From the NCBI RefSeq assembly GCF_002422095.1, contig NZ_DITB01000122.1:1-21041 (forward strand): a stretch of 21,041 nucleotides of DNA, given 5' to 3'. Origin of the DNA: Flavobacterium sp. UBA6195 (GTDB taxonomy: Bacteria; Bacteroidota; Bacteroidia; Flavobacteriales; Flavobacteriaceae). This document shows, piece by piece, positions 1 to 7,616 of the stretch; position 1 is the first letter of the stretch; every line of letters begins with the position of its first letter. The notes below the pieces were generated by a model. That model was not told where the DNA came from. It saw only the letters and a program-made list of their open reading frames with translations, and did not search any database. Position numbers and translations under genes: made by a program.

Positions 1-87
1 TCCAAAACCCTAGCAAATACAAGCCTTCGCAATTTTGTTGAAAACTTGTACGAAAAACAACGCAAAGTGGTACTGAATTTGTTCTAA
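1..87 (+). CDS. C-terminal tail of an unidentified protein (cut by window start)
   Basis: Frame 1 is open from the first base and ends at TAA 85-87, giving 28 residues that finish with LYEKQRKVVLNLF. The mixed charged and hydrophobic composition looks like a real protein C-terminus, but too little is present to name a family. It lies upstream of an element module, so an element gene is plausible, but that is inference. The alternative is chance open frame, since 28 codons are easily open by chance. Confidence 0.4.
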   Translation, partial: SKTLANTSLRNFVENLYEKQRKVVLNLF

Positions 88-126
88 TTTTAGGCATCCC
101 AAATAATAAAAAACTTCCAAAATCAT

Positions 127-179
127 ATTGAAATTTACTTGAAGTATACCTGAACTTCAAGCAACTAAACCATTTCAAT
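127..179. repeat. nested inverted repeat (possible operator, att/ori-type site or hairpin)
   Basis: Two inverted repeats are nested. The outer arms are ATTGAAAT (127-134) and ATTTCAAT (172-179). The inner arms are CTTGAAGT (138-145) and ACTTCAAG (154-161) around an 8-base loop. Both arm pairs match perfectly over 8 bases. No T-run follows the structure, so it is not a standard intrinsic terminator. It lies in the 157-bp gap before the first complete gene, so it could be an operator, a protein-binding site at an element end, or a transcribed hairpin. Confidence 0.55.
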
Positions 180-244
180 TCGTGACATTGGAAAAAGTGT
201 AACCAAATAACAACTAATGAACAAATTTAACACCGGCAAAAAAC

Positions 245-1153
245 GTGAACTTAAAAGGGCAAAACATCAAAAAATCATTGTTCTCAGAATGGAGAACCAT
301 CGACACAGCACAAAGTGCAGCTTCTATTTTTGACATTACGCACGACCAGGAACCCACACTGGAAAACTATTGTATTGCTTTACTTGAAAAAGTATTTACA
401 ATCCCACAATCCCAACTACCCGAATTCATAAACTACCAACTCCAACTTGCCCAAGACGGAAACACTTGGTTAAACAAGTTTGAAAAATTATTAGCCAACA
501 ATGAAGAACTATTCTTTAGCCAAAAGGCATTGAGTAGATTCAACAAATTGTACAACATCATCGAGAAAAAACGAACGGAGCTGCAATCTTCGAGCGTAAA
601 AGAAACCAAACAAATTACTCCGAAAAGGTTAATCAATGCCGAATCAGAAGATCGTTATTTTTCGTTTTTTGAAATCAAACATCAGGTTGAAAAAATGGAA
701 TCGTTCAATGAAAAAATAATCTTTTTGAACGAAGAAATTTTCGAATACCGACAAGCTGACATCATTTCAATCAATAATAAGCTGCAAGCTTATGACCAGC
801 AATGCGTTCAATTCATTGAAAAATTACAAACGCTTCGCAAAATGCGTTCAGAAATTGAGAAGGAAAAAGAACTAGAACTGGAGAAAAAACTAACCACTAA
901 AAAACTAAAATTCAACGGAAATCTAAACCAATTAGTAGACATATTCTACCAACTAAGTCGGGAACTATTTGTTGATGGAAAATCATTTATTGATGCTTCC
1001 AATGGCGAAATAGTAAATATGATCGTCAATAACTTCATCGACAAAGACAACAACGAAATAAGTCCCCAAACTGTCGAAACCATCCTCAAACCATCACGAG
1101 GCGATAAACGACCGAAAACCCACAAACGTATTGACCTCGATAATTTCCTTTAA
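245..1153 (+). CDS. conserved-looking coiled-coil protein of unknown function, mobile-element associated
   Basis: This 302-residue soluble protein has no signal peptide or membrane segment. Residues about 140-225 are charged and helix-rich (EIEKEKELELEKKL), consistent with a coiled coil. The C-terminal part, about 225-300, looks like a compact helical domain that could be winged-helix-like (GNLNQLVDIFYQLSRELF, then VETILKPSRGDKRP). Its layout recalls the C-terminal part of RteC-type regulators of Bacteroides conjugative elements, but I cannot establish homology. The start is GTG at 245: the in-frame stop at 218-220 leaves no ATG upstream, and the ATG at 217 is in another frame. A strong terminator follows 8 bases after the stop, so the gene is probably transcribed separately from the HTH and primase genes. 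Confidence 0.75.
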   Translation: MNLKGQNIKKSLFSEWRTIDTAQSAASIFDITHDQEPTLENYCIALLEKVFTIPQSQLPEFINYQLQLAQDGNTWLNKFEKLLANNEELFFSQKALSRFNKLYNIIEKKRTELQSSSVKETKQITPKRLINAESEDRYFSFFEIKHQVEKMESFNEKIIFLNEEIFEYRQADIISINNKLQAYDQQCVQFIEKLQTLRKMRSEIEKEKELELEKKLTTKKLKFNGNLNQLVDIFYQLSRELFVDGKSFIDASNGEIVNMIVNNFIDKDNNEISPQTVETILKPSRGDKRPKTHKRIDLDNFL

Positions 1154-1161
1154 AAAATAAT

Positions 1162-1201
1162 AGTCCCTTGGGACCCGATTGGGACTAAGGGACTTTTTTT
1201 T
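1162..1201 (+). terminator. strong intrinsic terminator
   Basis: AGTCCCTT (1162-1169) pairs perfectly with AAGGGACT (1187-1194). The apex between them is GC-rich and also contains GGGACC and GGGACT, so alternative inner pairings are possible. The stem runs straight into eight T residues (1194-1201). It lies 8 bases after the stop of the preceding gene and before the HTH gene, so it separates the two transcription units. Confidence 0.85.
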
Positions 1202-1242
1202 ACTTCACAATTTTGCTCCATAAACTTTTAAAAACTACGAAA

Positions 1243-1524
1243 ATGGAAGCAATTATTTTAACAAAAGACCAGTACAACGACTTAATGGCAAAATTAGACG
1301 CAATTCAAAGCCAACTAAACACCAAGCCAGACCCAAAGAAAGAAACCTTCTTAGACAATCAAGAGTTCATTATGCTCATGAAAATCTCCAAACGCACAGC
1401 ACAAACCTGGAGAGATGAAGGCAAAATCTCATTCAGTCAAGTCGGAAGCAAAATCTATTACAAACTTTCTGACGTTGAAAAACTACTACAAGAACACTAT
1501 AACAAATCATTCAAAGGCAAATAG
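1243..1524 (+). CDS. helix-turn-helix (excisionase/MerR-like) DNA-binding protein
   Basis: The protein has 93 residues from ATG 1243; an in-frame TTG at 1213 would add ten residues but is less likely. The N-terminal third (EAIILTKDQYNDLMAKLDAI) is a short amphipathic helix. It is followed by the helix_turn_helix_17 pattern used by excisionase-like proteins: a first helix (NQEFIMLMKIS), the recognition helix (KRTAQTWRDEGKI), then the wing (FSQVGSKIYYKLSDVEKLL). Small proteins of this type are common in Bacteroidota integrative elements beside primase or mobilisation genes, where they act as regulators or recombination directionality factors. It starts about 40 bases after the terminator and lies just upstream of the primase-helicase gene. 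Whether it regulates excision or transcription cannot be told from sequence. Confidence 0.85.
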   Translation: MEAIILTKDQYNDLMAKLDAIQSQLNTKPDPKKETFLDNQEFIMLMKISKRTAQTWRDEGKISFSQVGSKIYYKLSDVEKLLQEHYNKSFKGK

Positions 1525-1525
1525 T

Positions 1526-1597
1526 ATGAACCAGTGCAACGGAACATGTGAGGTTTGTGACTGTAAAACAGGAACAACCACAAAAGCTATTCACTAA
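1526..1597 (+). CDS. possible 23-residue cysteine-rich peptide
   Basis: ATG 1526, one base after the HTH stop codon, opens a 23-codon frame with the Cys pattern CNGTCEVCDCKTG: four Cys in nine residues, a spacing suited to metal binding. The immediate placement suggests translational coupling to the HTH gene. It ends 24 bases before the primase-helicase start. Nothing else supports expression, and an open frame of this size can occur by chance. The Cys clustering is the only reason to list it. Confidence 0.3.
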   Translation: MNQCNGTCEVCDCKTGTTTKAIH

Positions 1598-1616
1598 TCA
1601 CTTTTCACTAATCACT
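1591..1616. repeat. 12-bp perfect direct repeat
   Basis: TCACTAATCACT occurs at 1591-1602 and again at 1605-1616, separated by two bases, immediately before the primase-helicase start at 1622. It could be a binding site for a regulator (the HTH protein upstream is a candidate) or a small slippage duplication. The first copy overlaps the end of the possible Cys-rich peptide. Confidence 0.5.
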
Positions 1617-1621
1617 CAAAC

Positions 1622-3814
1622 ATGATAACAATCTTCAAAAACTTCAACGAAGTAATAGAACACAAAACAATTCCCGAAATCCTACACGAAATCAAAACCG
1701 GAAAGTATAGACCAGGGATAACCTATTTGCGTAAATCATTAGCCGAAAACAAACTAGAAGCCTATGAAAAAGCCAAAAAATCATTGCCTGCATTCACTCC
1801 TTCAGGAAAATTTGTAGGTGGAAGAAAAATGGAATTTCTGGAAGCATACTCTAATTTCATTATCCTAGACATCGATAAATTAAGTCAAACCGATTTACAA
1901 AACGCAAAACAAAAAGCCAACCAATCCGAATACACCTATGCAAGTTTCATAAGTCCATCAGGTAATGGATTAAAGATTTTAGTAAAAGTAAACACCACAA
2001 AAGAAGACCACAAAGAAACCTTTTTGGCCATCCAAAAACACTATGAAACTCTATTAAACCATGAAATAGACAAATCCGGAAAAGACATAACCCGACTATG
2101 TTTCTACTCATTCGATGATAACCTTTATCAAAACGAATCTGCAAAGGTATTTGCAAGCGAAGCCATGCAAACTAGTCAAGCTGAGCCTGTCGAAGCTTCA
2201 ACAACCTTAAACTTGAAACCTGACACAAGCTTTCTTGAAAGCGAACTGGCGAAGCAAACTTCAAACAGCGAAGCTGTATACTACCACTGCATCCGCTTCA
2301 CCGAAAAAAAAGTGCAATACGCGACAGGTAGCCGAAACGTATTCGTACACCAACTCGCGTGCAACCTAAACCGAAAAGGCATATCATTAAACGAAGCACT
2401 TAGCTTTATATTAACAGACTTTGGCTATGACGAAAAAGAAGTAACACAAACCGTTCACAGCGCCTACGGAAACATTCACGAATTTGGAAAAGATGAAAAA
2501 TTTGAAACAAACAAAAACAATAAAAACAACACAAAAAAATCAGACAATCAAAACCTGTCACCTCGAGCGGAGTCGAGAGGCGACTTCTATGAGGACGAAG
2601 AAGAAGAAAAAACAAGAATAACACCAATCGACAAACTAGAAAATTTTCTAACATCTCGATACAATTTCCGTCACAACATAGTATCAGGTAAACTAGAATA
2701 TCAACAGCTTTCAAGCTCCTCCCTTTCGGGGAGGTCGGGTGGGGCCAAAAAGAAATGGCATGTAATGAACGACTTTATTGAAAACTCAATGCTTCGTGAA
2801 TGTTTAAAAGGAAGAATCAAAACAAACCTTTCTTCTTTGCGAAACCTATTGTATTCCGATTTCTGTGAATTATATAATCCGTTCGAAGATTACTTTTTCA
2901 ATTTACCATCGTATGATGAAAAAACAGATTACATTTTAGAATTGGCAAACACGATAACCACTACAAAACAAGAACTTTGGCAAGAGTGTTTTAAAAAATG
3001 GATTGTAGCAATGGTAGGTTGTGTATTAGATGACAAAGTAATAAATCACACGGTAATTGTATTCAGTGGAAAACAAGGATTAGGAAAAACTACTTGGGTA
3101 GAAAAGCTAGTACCTAGAAAATTAAAAGAGTATTTGTTCTCTGGAACCATAAACCCAAACAACAAAGACACTTTAGTGCAGCTTTCAGAATGTATGTTAA
3201 TCAACCTGGACGAATTAGAAAACCTAAACCGTTCCGAAATAGGAAGCTTAAAAGAAATAATTACAAAGACACAAATCAGAATGAGAAAAGCCTACGGACA
3301 CAACAACGAAACCATGCCAAGACGCGCATCATTTGCCGGAAGTGTCAACACAGCGCAATTCTTAAACGACAGTACAGGAAGCAGACGATTCCTTTGTTTT
3401 GAAGTAGAAAACATCCAATACCAACACGAAATCAACATTGACAATGTATTATCACAAGCCTTGTATTTATTCAAAACAGGATTCAGACATTGGTTCGACC
3501 AAGAAGAAATCAAAAACATCACCGAAAACAACGAACAATACCAACTACGAAGCCCAGAAGAAGAATTGCTTTTAACATGGTTTGAACCTTGCGATAGAGA
3601 AAATGCCACCCATTATCTAAACGCCTCACAAATAGCAGCAAAACTAGCCGAAAGAGCAAAAATTACCATCACCGATGGAACAATAAACAAAATCGGAAAA
3701 GCTTTAAAAAAACACAATTTCACAAGACTAATGCGAAAAGGAAGTCCAGTCTACGCAGTAAAAGAATTTACCTACGAAGAAGTAGATCAAACCAACCGAC
3801 AATCCGAAATATAA
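1622..3814 (+). CDS. primase-helicase of a mobile element (BT4734-like primase domain + VapE-type ATPase)
   Basis: This 730-residue protein probably primes and unwinds DNA for replication of the element. Residues about 1-180 match the BT4734-like archaeo-eukaryotic primase-type domain: the acidic pair in IILDIDKL (D83, D85), SPSGNGLK (111-118) and KDITRLCF (154-161). Residues about 218-290 resemble a PriCT-type helical domain. The C-terminal half is the VirE/VapE P-loop ATPase family: Walker A GKQGLGKTT (483-491), Walker B LINLDELE with D530/E531, and sensor-like SFAGSVN. The last 80 residues look like a winged-helix tail. Linkers around residues 186-193, 312-320 and 363-376 are encoded by REP-like palindromes, and there is an acidic run at 324-329. 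No relaxase or integrase is visible in the window. Codon choice (AAC, ACC, ATC) is more C-rich than in the defence genes that follow, suggesting a separate origin. Confidence 0.9.
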   Translation: MITIFKNFNEVIEHKTIPEILHEIKTGKYRPGITYLRKSLAENKLEAYEKAKKSLPAFTPSGKFVGGRKMEFLEAYSNFIILDIDKLSQTDLQNAKQKANQSEYTYASFISPSGNGLKILVKVNTTKEDHKETFLAIQKHYETLLNHEIDKSGKDITRLCFYSFDDNLYQNESAKVFASEAMQTSQAEPVEASTTLNLKPDTSFLESELAKQTSNSEAVYYHCIRFTEKKVQYATGSRNVFVHQLACNLNRKGISLNEALSFILTDFGYDEKEVTQTVHSAYGNIHEFGKDEKFETNKNNKNNTKKSDNQNLSPRAESRGDFYEDEEEEKTRITPIDKLENFLTSRYNFRHNIVSGKLEYQQLSSSSLSGRSGGAKKKWHVMNDFIENSMLRECLKGRIKTNLSSLRNLLYSDFCELYNPFEDYFFNLPSYDEKTDYILELANTITTTKQELWQECFKKWIVAMVGCVLDDKVINHTVIVFSGKQGLGKTTWVEKLVPRKLKEYLFSGTINPNNKDTLVQLSECMLINLDELENLNRSEIGSLKEIITKTQIRMRKAYGHNNETMPRRASFAGSVNTAQFLNDSTGSRRFLCFEVENIQYQHEINIDNVLSQALYLFKTGFRHWFDQEEIKNITENNEQYQLRSPEEELLLTWFEPCDRENATHYLNASQIAAKLAERAKITITDGTINKIGKALKKHNFTRLMRKGSPVYAVKEFTYEEVDQTNRQSEI
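2178..2198. repeat. REP-like palindrome inside the primase-helicase gene (type 1)
   Basis: The segment CTGAGCCTGTCGAAG (2181-2195) is flanked by AAGCT and AGCTT arms. It reads as the reverse complement of the CTTCGACAGGCTCAG motif that I know as a widespread intergenic repeat in Bacteroidota and other genomes. Here it is in frame, coding for QAEPVEAS in a linker just after the primase domain. Confidence 0.65.
2557..2584. repeat. REP-like palindrome inside the primase-helicase gene (type 2)
   Basis: CTCGA and TCGAG arms surround GCGGAG, with outer GTC and GAC ends. The GC content contrasts sharply with the surrounding A-rich sequence. It resembles the flavobacterial repeat containing CGACTCCGCTCGAG. 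It is in frame, coding for LSPRAESRGD between the PriCT-like region and the ATPase half. Confidence 0.65.
2716..2746. repeat. REP-like palindrome inside the primase-helicase gene (type 3)
   Basis: CCTCCC (2719-2724) pairs with GGGAGG (2730-2735) across a five-base loop, and is followed by TCGGGTGGGG. It resembles the abundant flavobacterial repeat reading CTCCCC..GGGGAG then GTCGGGTGGGG. It is in frame, coding for a Ser/Gly-rich linker (SSSSLSGRSGGAKKK) just before the ATPase half. Confidence 0.7.
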
Positions 3815-3860
3815 ACCCAAAATTATCAAAAGTGGGTATCCCAAAAATAGAATGCTTGTC

Positions 3861-3881
3861 AAACTGAACTTGTTTCAGTTT
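3861..3881. repeat. REP-like palindrome (type 4)
   Basis: AAACTGA (3861-3867) pairs with TCAGTTT (3875-3881) around ACTTGTT, preceded by GTC. This is the layout of the common Bacteroidota repeat with core CTGAACTTGTTTCAG. It lies 47 bases after the primase-helicase stop and could also act as a 3'-end stabilising hairpin. Confidence 0.65.
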
Positions 3882-4265
3882 CTCCAAAACTGATAAAAAT
3901 GAATTTGGAAAGACAAAGAAATTCTCGTTAGGATATCCACTTTTTTTTCTGCCAACTGACCACCGAAAACTGAACACTAAAAAGAGGGTGTAAGGGGTGT
4001 AACCAAATTTCCACACAAACATTTTTTGTTTTTTTACTTTTCAAATTTTCTAGCAACATCAGCACAATCAAAAGCAAATCAATAAAGTACTAAGTTCGTT
4101 TTGCACCCAATTCCTCAAATAAATCCGTTTTTTTTATTTCTGAAAAAATAAAAATCTTTTACACGTTTTTTCCCTACACCCTACACCCTGCATAATTTTG
4201 CAGTATTTTTCATCATTTTTAACGTAAATACGGATTTCCTCATTCCCAAATCAATACTTTTTTTG

Positions 4266-4273
4266 TATGTTTG
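4266..4273 (+). promoter_or_regulatory. candidate -7 promoter box for the Hma-like operon
   Basis: TATGTTTG matches the Bacteroidota -7 consensus TAnnTTTG exactly, and lies 20 bases before the helicase ATG, leaving a short leader. No good TTG -33 element is present at the usual ~20-base spacing, so this is a tentative call. Confidence 0.35.
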
Positions 4274-4293
4274 TTAACTTATATTTAAGATAG

Positions 4294-7200
4294 ATGTCAA
4301 CAAATTTTTTTACAAACAAAAACGATAATAATCTATTTATCAAGTTTCAAGGTGTTCTTGAGAATATACCAAATCTTAATTCTTTTGATGCATTAGTTGG
4401 TTATTTTCGTTCAACAGGATATTTTAAGTTAAGACCCTATTTAGAAAATATTCTACATATACGTATTTTAGTAGGAATTAATGTTGATTTATTAGCTGCT
4501 CAATACTCAGCTCTAGGTCAGCAATATCTCAAAGACCCTATTGAGACGAAAGATGCTTTTTTAGAGCGTTTGAAAACTGACATTGAAGAAGCTGAATACA
4601 ATAAAGATATTGAAAATGGTATTTTTCTATTCATAGAAGATATTGTAACTGGAAAAATTCAAATAAAGGCACACCCTGAAAAAAATCTACACGCTAAAAT
4701 TTACATTTTCAAACCTGAAAATTTTAACGCAAATTCAACAGGAACAGTAATAACAGGTTCATCCAACTTTACTGATAATGGACTGGGAACATCTGAAAAA
4801 TCAAACTATGAATTCAATGTTGAATTGAGAAGATACGATGATATAAAGTTTGCATCTGATGAATTTGAAGCTTTATGGCTTGAAGCTATTGACATTCTTC
4901 CAATTGATGTGCAAGGTCTTAAAAAGGTAACTTATTTGAATGATGAATTCACACCATTTGAATTATATATCAAGTTACTAATTGAATATTTTGGTCGTAG
5001 AATTGATTATGACCCCGCTAATGTTGATTTGTTATTGCCTGACAATTACAAACGATTAACCTATCAAGCAGAAGCAGCAATAGAAGGATATGAAAAACTG
5101 ACAAAATACAATGGCGTTTTTCTTGCTGACGTTGTGGGGCTTGGAAAAACTATTATCGCATCAATCATTGCTAAAAAGTTTGTTTTTGAAAATGGCTACC
5201 ATTCAAAAATATTGATTGTTTATCCCCCTGCATTGGAAGCCAACTGGAAAAAGACAATCAAAGATTTTCATATTTGGAACAACTGTTCATTTATTTCAAC
5301 AGGAAGTTTACATAAAGTAATTGATAATGAAATTCTTGACTATCCTAATGCTGATGAGTATGATTTAATTATCATTGACGAAGCCCACAAATTCAGAAAC
5401 GACACTTCACAGATGTATGAGAAGTTGCAAACCATCACGAAAACGGATAGGAGAATTCCTGGGGTTGATGGAGATGTAAAAAAGAAAGTGATGCTGCTTA
5501 CCGCAACACCACTTAACAATCATCCGGCGGACATAGAAAATCAAGTTTATTTGTTTCAGGATAAACGAAATTCCAATTTACCTGCAGTTAAAGACTTGCA
5601 ACAATTCTTCACGCCTCTAAAAGAGGAATACGATAAACTTAAAAAGGATAGAGTTTTAAATGTTAAAAAAGTCAAAGCAATCTTTGATAAAATTCGTGAC
5701 AAAGTTGTTGAACCTTTGGTGATAAGAAGAACTCGAACCGATATTTTAAACAACCCTGAATATCTAAAAGACATTAAAGAACAAGGCATTGAATTTCCAG
5801 AAATAAATCCACCGAATGAAGTAAATTATGAATTTGATGACAACCTTTCTCAGCTATTTGATAAAACTATAACTCTTTTAACTGGATTAGATGAAAACGG
5901 TAAAGAGGTCGGTGGTTTAGGTTATTATAGATATAGAGCGATTGAATACTTAATAAACGAAGAAGACAGAAAACGATATGGTGATGTAGAATCTATTTCG
6001 GGCAGACTTTCTGCCATCATGAAAACATTATTGGTGAAAAGATTGGAAAGTAGTTTTTACGCTTTCAAAATGTCATTAGGTAGGTTGTTGAAAAACACAG
6101 ACCATATGATAAAAATGTTTGAAGATGACAAGGTTTATGTGGCACCTGATATTGATGTAAATAAATACTTAGACGAAGGTGATGAAGAAGGATTAGAAGC
6201 AAAAATCAACTCAAAGGGTGGTAATAATCAAATTTATCAGACTAAAGATTTTAAAGAAACTTTTATCCCTTTGCTGAAACTAGACAGAAAAATGGTAGCT
6301 GATTTAGTGGAAGCCTGGAAAGAAATAAACTATGACCCTAAATTGGAGAAGTTCTTACTAGAACTGAAAAACACCTTTTTAAAGAAGTCTGCCAATCATT
6401 CTGGTAAATTGGTAATTTTCACAGAGTCCAAAGAAACAATGGACTACATTGAAAAAGCTACCAATGAAGCGGGATATACCAAAACAATTGGAATTAGTGC
6501 AAACAACAGGAAAGAAAAAGAAAAAACGATTCGGTTGAATTTTGATGCTAACCAAGACAAGGCAGATTGGCAAAATGAATTAGATTTTATTTTCACTACG
6601 GAAGTATTAGCTGAGGGTATAAACTTACATCGTTCAAATGTAATTATCAACTATGATGTACCTTGGAACTCTACGCGATTAATGCAAAGGATAGGTCGTG
6701 TCAATCGTATTGGTACAGAGGCAAAGGAAATTAATGTATTTAACTTTTACCCTTCCGACAAATCAGAGAACCAAATAAAATTGACCCAAACGGCTATTAA
6801 AAAATTGCAAGCGTTTCATTCTGCTTTTGGAGAGGATTCTCAAATTTATTCACAATTAGAAGAAGTTGGAGAAGCAGGTTTGTACGGTTCAAAGTTGAAA
6901 GAAGAAATTAACGAAACGCTACTCTTTTTGCAAGAACTTAGAAACTTTAAAAAAGACAATAAAAAACATTTTGATGCCATTGTGAAAATTCCACAAAAGG
7001 CAAGATTGGGTAGAGATGCAGATAATGTAAAAACATATCCAGTTGCAAAATGCTCAGTTACTTACCTAAAAAGTGAAGGACATCCTGGGGTGTTTTATAA
7101 AATTGATGAAAGTGGCATTGTACACGAACTCAATTTTGTTGAAGCAGCGAAAATTTTTAAAGCAAATGAAAAAGAGGATGCAATAAAACCACTTCCAGAA

Positions 7201-7611
7201 TTTCATCACGAGCAGGTAAATAAAGCAACAGAACATTTCAAAACAGTTGTAAAAGTTACGGAGAATCAAAAAGTAACCAAATCACAATTGTCAGCTATTG
7301 AAAAACGTGTTTTGAATGTTTTACCAACATATGCAGCACAGGTAAAAGATACTTTCTATAAGCAAATCTTGCAAAGAACGATTGAAGAATTATACAAAGG
7401 TTCGCACAGAAAGCTACCCAATAATATTGATGCTTTCATTAAAAAAGCAAAACAAGAAAAAATAAACGACTTGGAAATATGGGTAGACAAGCTTTATAAG
7501 GAAGTATTGGCAGAATATAAATTCAGCGATACAGAACCTGACAACAATAAAGCAAAAGTGAAAAAGATTTTTGCTAAACCTCAAATTGTAATTTCAGAAT
7601 CATTTAATTGA
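4294..7611 (+). CDS. PLD-nuclease/SNF2-type helicase fusion, Hma-like defence system
   Basis: This 1105-residue cytoplasmic protein has two recognisable parts. Residues about 20-200 form a phospholipase-D-like nuclease domain with one HxK motif (LHAKIYIF, H133/K135) followed by TGSSNFTDNGL. Residues about 255-880 form an SF2/SNF2-type DNA translocase: motif I VVGLGKT (Lys285), motif II DEAH (362-365), motif III LTATPLNN, and motif VI QRIGRVNRIG (798-807). A helical C-terminal extension follows. PLD domains of this kind usually need two HKD motifs, so the active form may be a dimer, as in BfiI-type nucleases. It is the first gene of a tight run, with the methyltransferase start 5 bases after its stop. 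With that neighbour and the ATPase it matches the helicase of the Hma (helicase, methylase, ATPase) type. DISARM also uses SNF2 and PLD proteins, but as separate genes with others absent here. Confidence 0.88.
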   Translation: MSTNFFTNKNDNNLFIKFQGVLENIPNLNSFDALVGYFRSTGYFKLRPYLENILHIRILVGINVDLLAAQYSALGQQYLKDPIETKDAFLERLKTDIEEAEYNKDIENGIFLFIEDIVTGKIQIKAHPEKNLHAKIYIFKPENFNANSTGTVITGSSNFTDNGLGTSEKSNYEFNVELRRYDDIKFASDEFEALWLEAIDILPIDVQGLKKVTYLNDEFTPFELYIKLLIEYFGRRIDYDPANVDLLLPDNYKRLTYQAEAAIEGYEKLTKYNGVFLADVVGLGKTIIASIIAKKFVFENGYHSKILIVYPPALEANWKKTIKDFHIWNNCSFISTGSLHKVIDNEILDYPNADEYDLIIIDEAHKFRNDTSQMYEKLQTITKTDRRIPGVDGDVKKKVMLLTATPLNNHPADIENQVYLFQDKRNSNLPAVKDLQQFFTPLKEEYDKLKKDRVLNVKKVKAIFDKIRDKVVEPLVIRRTRTDILNNPEYLKDIKEQGIEFPEINPPNEVNYEFDDNLSQLFDKTITLLTGLDENGKEVGGLGYYRYRAIEYLINEEDRKRYGDVESISGRLSAIMKTLLVKRLESSFYAFKMSLGRLLKNTDHMIKMFEDDKVYVAPDIDVNKYLDEGDEEGLEAKINSKGGNNQIYQTKDFKETFIPLLKLDRKMVADLVEAWKEINYDPKLEKFLLELKNTFLKKSANHSGKLVIFTESKETMDYIEKATNEAGYTKTIGISANNRKEKEKTIRLNFDANQDKADWQNELDFIFTTEVLAEGINLHRSNVIINYDVPWNSTRLMQRIGRVNRIGTEAKEINVFNFYPSDKSENQIKLTQTAIKKLQAFHSAFGEDSQIYSQLEEVGEAGLYGSKLKEEINETLLFLQELRNFKKDNKKHFDAIVKIPQKARLGRDADNVKTYPVAKCSVTYLKSEGHPGVFYKIDESGIVHELNFVEAAKIFKANEKEDAIKPLPEFHHEQVNKATEHFKTVVKVTENQKVTKSQLSAIEKRVLNVLPTYAAQVKDTFYKQILQRTIEELYKGSHRKLPNNIDAFIKKAKQEKINDLEIWVDKLYKEVLAEYKFSDTEPDNNKAKVKKIFAKPQIVISESFN

Positions 7612-7616
7612 TCAAG

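Larger units (their letters stand above)
3815..4293. other. 479-bp gap without genes: repeats and putative promoter region
   Basis: I see no supported gene on either strand; the one longer minus-strand open frame translates a repeat element and has no family features. The gap holds a REP-like hairpin (3861-3881), a low-complexity segment typical of spacer DNA (CTGCCAACTGACCACC), a G-rich run AGGGTGTAAGGGGTGTAA (3985-4002), and its C-rich counterpart CCCTACACCCTACACCCT (4172-4189). It also holds a small CTGCA/TGCAG hairpin (4188-4203) followed by T-rich sequence, which may be a weak terminator. Just before the helicase gene there is a promoter-like box. Confidence 0.6.

Noticed and set aside
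245..1153. Firm assignment as RteC
   Set aside because: Only a vague similarity of the C-terminal helices; the N-terminal two thirds do not match what I know of RteC.
2406..2714. 102-residue minus-strand open frame inside the primase-helicase gene
   Set aside because: It lies opposite a gene with clear domains and is rich in Leu/Phe/Cys as expected from the complement of A-rich codons.
3768..4022. 84-residue minus-strand open frame in the gene-free gap
   Set aside because: It crosses the end of the primase gene and translates a REP-like palindrome; composition is not protein-like and it has no family features.
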